Source: Amoebidium appalachense (lineage: Eukaryota; Ichthyosporea). Taken from it: 64,000 nt of DNA. The stretch is taken from positions 1,612,001 to 1,676,000 of the forward strand of contig CAVNZM010000014.1 in assembly GCA_963693365.1 (NCBI GenBank). The letters run 5' to 3'. The number at the start of each line of letters is the position of its first letter. The first letter of the stretch is position 1. Positions 40,398-49,331 of the stretch are shown one piece after another. The translations under genes were made by a program, and so were the position numbers. Under the pieces are notes generated by a model. The model was given only the letters and a program-made list of their open reading frames with translations. It was not told where the DNA came from and did not search any database.

Positions 40398-41567
40398 CTA
40401 GGCATTGTGCTTGCAGTCTTTGCGGGGGTGTGTGCCAGAGCAGAGCGGGCACACGTGGGAGAAGGGGCAGGGCTGCTTAGCGCAGGACCGACCGTTAATG
40501 TGGAAATTCCTGCAGTGCGTCGCGGGTAGATCCACGGGTCGGGCCGGTTTTGCCGGGCCGGGTTGCGAGCCAGGGCGGTTAGGGGTGTGACCCCCGCCGG
40601 GCTTGTGGGGCGGCTTAAAGCCGTCAAGACCACAGCCGGGCTTGGGGTACATGGGGCAGGCCGCGCTGGGGTGGTCGGGGAAGCCACAGCGCTGACATGC
40701 GTCCTGGATGAGCAGAGTGGATGGCAGGAGGAGATCCTGGTGGAGTTGGGCGAGCAGGTTGGGGCACTCGATCGGAGCCCGACCCTGCTGGTGGGCCACG
40801 GTGCGGGCGTATACGTCATAGTTGTGGATCTGGGCCCACGGGTATCGGGTGCTGAGGCGAGTGATGTGCTGAGTCCAAAGTACGTCCTTGTCCGTGGGAA
40901 GGCCGAGGTGGTGCTTGGCGGCCATGTAATGGGTCCAAGCTTGGATCCAAATGACGAGTGAACGCAGGGGAACGGGTTTGTCTTGGCGAAAAGTCTCGAT
41001 GCTGCCGTCGTCGGCCATGCGCAGATGCTGACCTTTCTTGGATGGGGCCAGGAGGGCGGCAGGGGTGAACTTATACAGGTCGACGAAACGATTGGCGCGC
41101 AAATCTGCCAGCACATCCGCGGGGGGAAGCGGGAGTGTGCCCGGCTGAATGTCGCCAGTGTTCTCACCTGTGATGGGGGGCGCGGGCAGGGCAGGCAGGT
41201 CAAGGTCAGGGCCGAGATGCAGCCCCGGGGAAACCTCCCCGGGTGTGGAGGGCGCGGCGGGGGGCGCGGGAGGGTCGCGGTTGGTGAGAGCAGCCAGGAC
41301 GCCAGCCATCTGGGTGCTGATGGCGGTGAGGGCGGCTAGGACGGCGTCTTGAGAAGTCATCTGCGGCGACGGCGGGGCCTGAGGGGGGACTTCAGGGGTG
41401 GAGGGGAGAGTAGCCGGCGGGTCCGGGTCCGTGGTGGTATGGGCCGCTGGAGGCGCGTCAGTGTCTGCGGGAGCGTTGGTCAGCCTGTGGCGGAGGTCGC
41501 TGCGGGTCAGGCGCTTAGGTGCCGCGGCAGGGGCGGCGGCTGAGGCCTGGCGCTTTTTCGGCGGCAT
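40398..41567 (-). CDS. Gag-like protein of the Ngaro/PAT-like element, 389 aa, intact
   Basis: ATG at 41567 (MPPKKRQASAAAPAAAPKR). A basic, Ala/Pro-rich N-terminus is followed by a core with LVIWIQAWTHYMAAKHH, a zinc knuckle CQRCGFPDHPSAAC (C-x2-C-x4-H-x4-C) and a C-terminal finger pair CRNFHINGRSC, CAKQPCPFSH and CPLCSGTHPRKDC. The last cluster is typical of gag-like proteins of YR retroelements. Expected role: RNA binding and particle formation. The homolog in the plus copy (57853-59023) is frameshifted within the zinc knuckle. Confidence 0.88.
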   Translation of the reverse strand: MPPKKRQASAAAPAAAPKRLTRSDLRHRLTNAPADTDAPPAAHTTTDPDPPATLPSTPEVPPQAPPSPQMTSQDAVLAALTAISTQMAGVLAALTNRDPPAPPAAPSTPGEVSPGLHLGPDLDLPALPAPPITGENTGDIQPGTLPLPPADVLADLRANRFVDLYKFTPAALLAPSKKGQHLRMADDGSIETFRQDKPVPLRSLVIWIQAWTHYMAAKHHLGLPTDKDVLWTQHITRLSTRYPWAQIHNYDVYARTVAHQQGRAPIECPNLLAQLHQDLLLPSTLLIQDACQRCGFPDHPSAACPMYPKPGCGLDGFKPPHKPGGGHTPNRPGSQPGPAKPARPVDLPATHCRNFHINGRSCAKQPCPFSHVCPLCSGTHPRKDCKHNA

Positions 41568-41608
41568 GCTGACCGGCGTAGGGAAAGATAGGGAGAATGA
41601 AAAGGAAT

Positions 41609-41957
41609 GAAAAGGAATATATAGCTGTAAGGCTGTGGATGCTAAACACAGAAGATGTGTTTGTAGCTTGCTGATCTGCTAAAAACTGTCGTGCTTATAT
41701 ACCTAAGCCTACCGATCTAAGCCAATCAAAAATCGATCTAGTGATATGTGAAATCTGATCCGAGCCAATCGTAACTCGGTCTAGTGATCTGTGGTATCTG
41801 ATGTTTTGACTGGCTAATAGGTGCCCGTGTGCGGGCAGCCAACCGCTAACTGCTAAAACACGAAATGAAGCCTACATGGTTATGTTGGTATCGAACACCC
41901 ATCCTACGTGTCTACCCAGAAAAATATTTATGTCAATAATTTCCACAAATAAAACCT
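41609..41957 (-). repeat. A1 direct repeat (5' end) of the minus Ngaro-like copy
   Basis: Matches 57473-57822 and 62354-62697. It contains paired GATTGGCT (CCAAT-type) words and TATATAAG upstream of gag. A 10-base duplication (ATTCCTTTTC) near its inner end is absent from the plus copy. Confidence 0.9.
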
Positions 41958-42590
41958 TTATGAACTTTTACTAAAAAGATATCCCCAGCATATCTGTAAG
42001 CTATCGATTAGCCGTCTACAAGAGCGCTTTGCGATCACCAATATCCATCTTTAATACTACTTTATGTAGTTCAGACGAACATAATTGGCATACTTAACAC
42101 CTCTTGAAGAATTTGCAGAGATATATTACAGACATGTTGTGGTTAACCTAAATGTATCCTTACAATGTAGTTATGTAATATGTTATTTCAGTCTAACACG
42201 AGTTGTCGACTTTAGGACGTACTAAAAGCAACTCACCGATAGGCTAGGGATATTTTTATTGGTACATAGTGACACAAACAAGATATGCGTGAGACGTATT
42301 TACGTCATAATATAGATTCATCATCAATTGAGGAAAAGACACAATTAATATACACTTTAGACGGCCTATTAGTAACGTTATATATGGTCGCTCCCATAGA
42401 TAGAATAATTATATATTCATAGTTCTGGTAAGAGCACCGGAAGATTTCTTGATGCAATTTTAAAGCCATCTTTCAGGATGTTCTAAAAGTCACACTAAAA
42501 AGACCGTCGTCATCCTTAAAGTCATCTATTGGATGGCTGGAGGTTGTCGTGATGATATCTTAAACCCCCACCTCCCTCCTCCTCCCCCCC
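41958..42590. other. AT-rich intergenic sequence, no gene seen
   Basis: No protein-like frame. The stretch 42420-42540 has degenerate words such as ATCTTT, CTTAAAG and TAAAGTCATC that also recur at 52.4-53.4 kb. Confidence 0.6.
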
Positions 42591-42613
42591 CCCCCCCCCC
42601 CCCCACCCACCCC

Positions 42614-43170
42614 ACATGAACCTTTGACGATCGATGACGACGATGAGGTGCCAGACCCACAGGGTCTTTTCCTGGGGACCACCACCCACCCCACATGAAC
42701 CTTTGACGATCGATGACGACGACGAGGTGCCAGACCCACAGGGTCTTGCCTCCATACTTTATTTACCTTAACAGGACAAAGAGCCGGTACCCACCTATGG
42801 GTGCTAAACATGCACATGATCATTCATGTGCTATAAGAGCAACACAGAAACGAAACACGGAAACAACAGCAGCCATAGGACAAAGAGCCCCAGACCCACA
42901 GGGTCTTGCCTCCATACTTTATTTACCTTAACAGGACAAAGAGCCGGTACCCACCTATGGGTGCTAAACATGCACATGATCATTCATGTGCTATAAGAGC
43001 AACACAGAAACGAAACACGGAAACAACAGCAGCCATAGGACAAAGAGCCCCAGACCCACAGGGTCTTGCCTCCATACTTTATTTACCTTAACAGGACAAA
43101 GAGCCGGTACCCACCTATGAAACGAAAAACGGAAACAACAGCAGCCATAGGACAAAGAGCCGGTACCCAC
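42614..43170 (+). repeat. Tandem repeat, unit about 160 bp (2.7 copies), with an 80-bp duplication at its left
   Basis: Units start at about 42732, 42892 and 43052 (CAGACCCACAGGGTCTTGCC each time). To the left, the block CATGAACCTTTGACGATCGA occurs twice, about 80 bp apart. The unit includes the palindrome CAGACCCACAGGGTCTT-like word and GGTACC. Confidence 0.92.
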
Positions 43171-43714
43171 CTCTAGATGATAACGTAGCCTTATAGCTGC
43201 TGATGACTTCATGGGCCAACCTTGCCAAAACCTGTAAAGGAACTCGAGCTAAGAATTAGCTCATCCTACTTGCGAGAAGTGGGGGGAGGGGGGGGGGGGG
43301 GGGGGGACTGAGGGGGCTGACTGAGAGTGGCAAAAAAAGAGTCGACAGAACCAACCTCAAACATAGTAAGGACGGAAACCCGGACCAGAACTTATGAAGT
43401 CTAGAGAAGCAGAAAATCGCTTGAACGATCGGTGGAGGGGATGATAGCTATAGTGCTAACAGCAAAAGTAGTGCCCACAGTCGCTGGTTCATGAACGTGA
43501 AAGGCAACGTGCATCTGCAGCCAGCAGACACACGCACACGCACGCACACACACACACATACACACACACACACACACAGACACAGACACAGACATAATCA
43601 CAGGACGGACACAGACCAGACAGACAAACGCCATATGCACAAAAGCAGGCAACACAAAACTAACCTTCAAAGGGCAGCATGGTCCAAAACAATAAGCACG
43701 GTGGCTGCGGGATC

Positions 43715-43830
43715 TGCGGAGGGGATCTGTGACCAGGCGACCTGCGGGAAGGGAACTGCGACCAGGCGACCTGCGGGAAGGGACCTGCGACCAGGCGACC
43801 TGCGGGAAAGGACCTGCGGACCTGCGGGAA
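43715..43830 (+). repeat. Tandem repeat, unit about 31 bp (about 3.5 copies)
   Basis: GCGACCAGGCGACCTGCGGG recurs at a spacing of about 31 bases. Confidence 0.88.
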
Positions 43831-44076
43831 GGGGGAAGAGAAATGGAGCAAACAACGTGCGTACAGGCTTAAATGGAGAAAAAATTGCAAACCGGATTGG
43901 GATTTAGCCAATCACTATTCGCCGCGCCTGATTAGGAAAAAGATAAAAATAGATTTCGGCTCGCGCGCGCGCGTGCATCCGGCTTGGTGCCCTTAGCCGT
44001 CACAACTATCAGACTATAGTTACGTGTCCTCCACTTCTTTGTTCTTGACCATTTTTTCGGCATGAAAGGGTTTCTG

Positions 44077-44158
44077 TTACTTCTTGCTGTCCTTCTTAGC
44101 GTGCTTGCTTGTCTTTTTTTCAACATGGGTGTCACTGGCGCTTTCGACTTCTTTGAAA

Positions 44159-44160
<2 letters not shown>
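44077..44160 (-). CDS. Possible C-terminal coding exon, Lys-rich, unknown
   Basis: On minus, a frame directly after a (TG)n tract reads DFKEVESASDTHVEKKTSK and ends HAKKDSKK with TAA at 44079-44077. The mix of charged residues looks like a basic protein tail. TTTCAAAG could act as acceptor, but no upstream exon was identified. Weak. Confidence 0.22.
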
Positions 44161-44200
<40 letters not shown>

Positions 44201-44325
44201 ATGCACACTGCACACACACACACACACACACACACAGGCGCGCACACACAGGCACGCACACACACACAGGCGCACACCTACACAACACACACAGCACATG
44301 CACACACAAGCGCACACACGCACAC
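44161..44325 (+). repeat. (CA)n-rich microsatellite
   Basis: CACA units with GCGCAC interruptions, followed by C runs at 44366-44409, 44560-44584 and 44717-44740. Confidence 0.95.
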
Positions 44326-44811
44326 ACCCTGTTATCCCTGATCATGATGCCCCCTCCCCCCCTCCCTCTTCCCCCCCCCCGCCCCCCCCCCCCCCCCCCC
44401 CCCCCCCCCACCCACCCACCTACAAAGACGAAAACATTGTACATGTATTGCATACACAAATATACTCGCACATATACATACACACATTCACTTTAATCTT
44501 TCAGGCTACATGTGCAATATACATTAATTATGCACAGTCGATAGAATTCGTTGTGAAACCCCCCCCCCCCCCCCCCCCCCCCCCTCCTCGTTCCCCCCCA
44601 TATGCAATGGGGATAATATTGTTTCCCGCTATTAATAAAAAAAATCACCGTTCTAACTTCCTAAGACCGAACCACTTGTAACACCGACAGTTTCGGTTGT
44701 GTGCCGTGGAACCTCCCCCCCCCCCCCCCCCCCCCCCCCCAACCCACCCACCACCACCTTACCAATATTGAGGTGTACACTGCCCCCACATCCCCAACTG
44801 TGTGCTGAATA

Positions 44812-47060
44812 TCCCGTGCTAGGAAACCAATAACGTGAAAGTAACACATGCCGCATGTGGGTAGTTATTGAAAAAACCAATAATGTCTAGGTAACATACT
44901 ATGTACATATACTATGCTACAAAGGGGGTTCTATACGAGCTACAACGTTGTGTTTTTTTCGTGTGACCCTCGTACTCCAGGCGCACATTCACCATCCCCC
45001 CCATAAACGTTGTGGTAAAGTTCTCGTGCTAGAAGCTGTTCTGTGGGTAGTTATTGAAAAAACGAATAATGTCTAGGTAACACATGTACATATGCTATGC
45101 TACAAGGGGGGTTCTATTCGAGCTACAATGTTGTGTTTTTTTTGTGTGACCCTCGTACTCCAGGGGCACATTCACCATCCCCCCCATAAACGTTGTGGTA
45201 AATCTCTCGTGCTAGAGGCTGTTCTGTGGGTAGTTATTGAAAAACCAATAATGTCTAGGTAACATATGTACATATACTATGCTACAAGGGGGGTTCTATA
45301 CGAGCTACAACGTTGTGTTTTTTTCGTGTGACCCTTGTACTCCAGGGGCACATTCCCCATCCCCCCCCATAAACTTTGTGGTAAATGTCTCGTGCTAGAA
45401 GCCGTTCTGTGGGTAGTTATTGAAAAAACCAATAATGTCTAGGTAACACATGGACAGATACTATGCTACAAGGGGGGTCTATTCGAGCTACAACATTGTG
45501 TTTTTTTCGTGTGACCCTCGTTCTCCAGGGGCACATTCACCATCCCCGCCATAAACTGTGTGGTAAATTTCTCGTGCTAGAAGCTGTTCTGTGGGTAGTT
45601 ATTGAAAAAACCAATAATGTCTAGGTAACATACTATGTACATATACTATGCTACAAGGGGGGTTCTATACGAGCTACAACGTTGTGTTTTTTTCGTGTGA
45701 CCCTCGTACTCCAGGGGCACATTCACCATCCCCCCCATAAACTTTGCGGTAAAGCTCTCGTGCTAGAAGCTGTTCTGTGGGTAGTTATTGAAAAAACGAA
45801 TAATGTCTAGGTAACACATGTACTTATACTATGCTACAAGGGGGGTTCTATACGAGCTACAACGTTGTGTTTTTTTCGTGTGACCCTCGTCCTCCAGGGG
45901 CCCATTCACCATCCCCCCCATAAAATTTGTGGTAAAGGTCTCGTGCTAGAAGCTGTTCTGTGGGTAGTTATTGAAAAAACCAATAATGTCTAGGTAACAC
46001 ATGGACATATACTATGCTACAAGGGGGGTCTATTCGAGCTACAACATTGTGTTTTTTTCGTGTGACCCTCGTACTCCAGGGGCACATTCTCCATCCCCCC
46101 CATAAACTTTGTGGTAAAGTTCTCGTGCTAGAGGCTGTTCTGTGGGTAATTATTGAAAAAACCAATAATGTCTAGGTAACATATGTACATATACTATGCT
46201 ACAAGGGGGTTCTATTCGAGCTACAATGTTGTGTTTTTTTCGTGTGACCCTCGTACTCCAGAGGCACATTCACCATCCCCCCCATAAACGTTGTGGTAAA
46301 TCTCTCGTGCTAGAGGCTGTTCTGTGGGTAGTTATTGAAAGACCAATAATGTCTAGGTAACATATGTACATATACTATGCTACAAGGGGGGTTCTATACG
46401 AGCTACAACGTTGTGTTTTTTTCGTGTGACCCTCGTACTCCAGGGGCACATTCACCATATCCCCCATAAACGTTGTGGTAAATGTCTCGTGCTAGAAGCT
46501 GTTCTGTGGGTAGTTATTGAAAAAACGAATAATGTCTAGGTAACACATGTACATATACTATGCTACAATTGCAAGGGGGGTTCTATTCGAGCTACAATGT
46601 TGTGTTTTTTTCGTGTGACCCTCGTACTCCAGGGGCACATTCACCATCCCCCCCATAAACGTTGTGGTAAAGGTCTCGTGCTAGAAGCTGTTCTGTGGGT
46701 AGTTATTGAAAAAACCAATAATGCCTAGGTAACACATGTACATATACCATGCTACAAGGGGGGTTCTATTCGAGCTACAATGTTGTGTTTTTTTCGTGTG
46801 ACCCTCGTACTCCAGGGGCACATTCACCATCTCTCCCATAAAGTTTGTGGTAAATCTCTCGTGCTAGAGGCTGTTCTGTGGGTAGTTATTGAAAAACCAA
46901 TAATGTCTAGGTAACATATGTACATATATTATGCTACAAGGGGGGTTCTATACGAGCTACAACGTTGTGTTTTTTTCGTGTGACCCTCGTACTCCAGGGG
47001 CATATTCACCATCCCCGCCATAAACTGTGTGGTAAATGTCTCGTGCTAGAAGCTGTTCTG
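44812..47060 (+). repeat. Satellite array, unit about 183 bp, 12 copies
   Basis: The word GTCTAGGTAAC (one copy GCCTAGG) recurs 12 times from about 44883 to 46904, spaced 181-187 bases. Each unit includes TTATTGAAAAAACCAATAA (an inverted TTATTG/CAATAA), GGGTTCTATACGAGCTACAA, a T7 run and CCATCCCCCCCATAAA. A degenerate partial unit starts the array. It ends abruptly at TG-repeat DNA near 47060. It has no coding content. Confidence 0.96.
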
Positions 47061-47240
47061 TGTCTGATGTGTGGATGTCTGTGTATGTTGTGTGTGTGTG
47101 CATGTCTGTGTGTGTGTATGTGCTCAGTTGAAAGGGAAGGGGGGGAGAGGGGGGATGCACCGTGTGTGTGCATGTGTGCACGTGTGTGTGTGTGTGCTCT
47201 GTGGAGAGGAAGGGGAGGGGGGAAATGCACCGTGTGTGTG

Positions 47241-47306
<66 letters not shown>

Positions 47307-47460
47307 TTGTGTGTTTGTGTGTGTGTGCATGTTTGTGTGCATCGTGTGTGTTGTGTGTGTGTGGGCGTGCATGTCTGTGCATGTGTGCATGTGCTCGGTT
47401 GAGAGGGAAGGGGAAGGGGGGGATTCGTGTCCGTGCATGTGTGCATGTGTGCATGTGTGT

Positions 47461-47506
<46 letters not shown>

Positions 47507-47590
47507 ATGTATGTGTGTGTGTATGTGCTCAGTTGAGAGGGAAGGGGAGGGGGGGGGGTGCACCGTGTGTGTGCATGTGTGCATGTTAAT
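47061..47590 (+). repeat. TG-rich field with interspersed GGGAAGGGG blocks
   Basis: (TG)n and GTGTGCATG words with four similar inserts around GAGAGGGAAGGGGAGGGG (47129, 47205, 47401, 47535). It is a higher-order repeat of roughly 70-200 bp. Confidence 0.9.
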
Positions 47591-48098
47591 GCAAAGTACA
47601 CACGGGGGAGTCCGTAGAATTGTTTTCCCGACGGAGGGGGGGGGGGACGTGATCGGGGAATTTCAGTGTTTTCTCCAGTCCCGCATGCAACATACCAGCC
47701 TTCGTATTCAAAAAACCCAAACACCCTTTCCTTTAGCAAGTAGCTGACTTTCTCACCACCAAACGTAGATGGGGGTGGGGGGGAGTGCCCACGTTCACCC
47801 ACACATCCCCACGGGCATTTGCCGGCCCATCAGGGGGGGTCCAAGAGGGGGGGGGGGGGTCATTCTATAGTGTGCATGTGTTGTGGAGGGAAAAAACGAG
47901 CAAAAACCCTCAGAATGGACGGATTTCGATGCAGTTTTTTTTTGTTTTCCCAATGGGAAGGTATGTTAATGCAAAGTACACACGGGGGAGTCCGTAGGAT
48001 TTTTTCCCGACGGAGGGGGGAACGTGATCGGGGAATTTCAAGACGAAAAATCTAAAATCTCAATATCTGCCAAAACCCTCCGAATGGACGGGGGGGAG

Positions 48099-48135
<37 letters not shown>

Positions 48136-48250
48136 AGGGGGGGGGGGGGGAGGCATCAAACGTGATGGCTCACACACCCCCACTGAAATTTGCTGGTCCC
48201 ATAGGTGGGGTCCATGGGGGGGGGGGGTCATTGTATAGTGTGCTTTTTTT
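47585..48250 (+). repeat. Diverged duplication, unit about 375 bp
   Basis: The segment GTTAATGCAAAGTACACACG through GATCGGGGAATTTC occurs at 47585-47665 and 47963-48040. The parts around GGACGG (47915, 48085) and around GGGTCATT(C/G)TATAGTGTGC (47856, 48224) also repeat in the same order. Confidence 0.8.
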
Positions 48251-48318
48251 TTGTGGGGGGGGGGGGGGGGGGGGGGTGGGTTTACACATTGGGTGGTTAT
48301 TTCCAAGGCAATGGCAAC

Positions 48319-48320
<2 letters not shown>

Positions 48321-48363
<43 letters not shown>
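48321..48363 (+). repeat. Poly(C) run of 43 bases
   Basis: C43 between unique sequences, just upstream of the candidate exon at 48382. Confidence 0.97.
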
Positions 48364-48365
<2 letters not shown>

Positions 48366-48381
48366 TCCCCGGCGGGCCCAG

Positions 48382-48714
48382 CTGCGGAAGATTACTCTGA
48401 TCCACTCGAATCCTTTTGTCCCAAACACAGGCTTGCAGGATAAGAAAGGCCTGCACCTTGCAAAGCTGGATGCCTATTTTGCATCAGAAGGGAACTTCGA
48501 CCCCAGCCCCAGGCTTGAAGGACGTGGCAATTGCCTAAAGTTCCTGCCGCTACAGCTGCAGTTGTTCCTAGCGGGCTTAACGCCTGCTGAAGCACGGGGG
48601 ACTCCACGGGGGGATCTGCCTCTTCCAGTGAAAAGAAAAATATTCCCATACAACAGCTGCTATATTCGACTGCAAGAAGGTGAGGAGGGAGTGTATCTTA
48701 GTGATCCGACCTGA
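48382..48714 (+). CDS. Candidate terminal exon, unknown protein
   Basis: After CGGGCCCAG an open frame of 110 codons runs to TGA at 48712-48714. Wording is protein-like and free of repeats: LHLAKLDAYFASEGNFDPS, LEGRGNCLKFLPLQLQLFL, AGLTPAEARG, then IFPYNSCYIRLQEG. Composition differs clearly from the surrounding G/C runs. Downstream is a plausible promoter-like TGACGTCA and ATATAAAA (48748-48768) for something else. No family recognised. It could be a 3' exon or an element-encoded remnant. Confidence 0.35.
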   Translation: MRKITLIHSNPFVPNTGLQDKKGLHLAKLDAYFASEGNFDPSPRLEGRGNCLKFLPLQLQLFLAGLTPAEARGTPRGDLPLPVKRKIFPYNSCYIRLQEGEEGVYLSDPT

Positions 48715-48921
48715 ATCGATAAATGCTCCAACCAGAGTACTGTATGACGTCATCATATAAAAACGCCTGGCGCAGGGTCAGTTTTGCACGTGTTACTCTC
48801 TTTTTCTCACCATTTTACCCTAACGTGACAGGGAACAAGCACATCACAAAAAAACCGTAGAAAAATTCTTGGCGGGGTAGTGGCTTAGTAAGTAATGGTA
48901 GGCATTCAACGATTTTGAGCT

Positions 48922-49212
48922 TCAATTTACGGAGAACTTTGTAGTGTTTGCGCACCCCATGACTACAATAATTTCTCGGAATGCTTGTTGGTATGGCTTA
49001 TTTTGCACTTTACGGGTTCTGGCACCGGGAGGCCATAGGCCTGAGCCAAGAAAAACGTCAAACTTGTTACAAATGCGTGCCAAAGATGCATACTTTAAAC
49101 GTTCACGTTGTTGCTTTTGCACCACAGGTGCATTTTTCGTTTGAGAAACATTGACATCAGCTTTCAAATTCGTTTTTTTCGGTACACACACTTCAAATAA
49201 CCCTTTTAGCAT
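48922..49212 (-). CDS. Small hypothetical frame (96 aa) next to the piggyBac gene
   Basis: ATG at 49212, stop at 48922. The first 60 residues are Lys/Gln-rich and protein-like (MLKGLFEVCVPKKTNLK, VVQKQQRERLKYASLARIC). It lies 120 bp downstream of the transposase on the same strand. It could be a second element protein, a first exon (a GT or GC donor near 49030 is possible) or chance. Confidence 0.25.
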   Translation of the reverse strand: MLKGLFEVCVPKKTNLKADVNVSQTKNAPVVQKQQRERLKYASLARICNKFDVFLGSGLWPPGARTRKVQNKPYQQAFREIIVVMGCANTTKFSVN

Positions 49213-49331
49213 CTAGTTACCACAAACAGTTTCGAAGAAACGAATAAAAACCAAACAAATCACCCCTAATCCGAAAACGACAAATGAGTGTTGCGCAATG
49301 TACAGAAACTGACCAGTGGGCAGAAGGTACT

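Larger units (their letters stand above)
30245..41957 (-). mobile_element. Ngaro/PAT-like tyrosine-recombinase retrotransposon (minus copy), split by Copia, 3' truncated
   Basis: On minus, the order is A1 repeat (41957-41609), gag (41567-40398), a Copia insertion (39931-33178), RT-RNase H (about 33172-31532), tyrosine recombinase (about 31512-30449), B1 (30420-30332) and A2 cut off at 30245. B2 is absent. Gene order and repeat arrangement match the second copy at 57473-62916. These elements encode a YR rather than a DDE integrase and make no target duplication (known for the group). Loss of the A2/B2 end and the nested element make this copy incapable of normal replication. Confidence 0.85.

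Noticed and set aside
44860-47060. CRISPR-like reading of the regularly spaced repeat
   Set aside because: The whole 183-bp unit is repeated, with no unique spacers, in a eukaryotic context.
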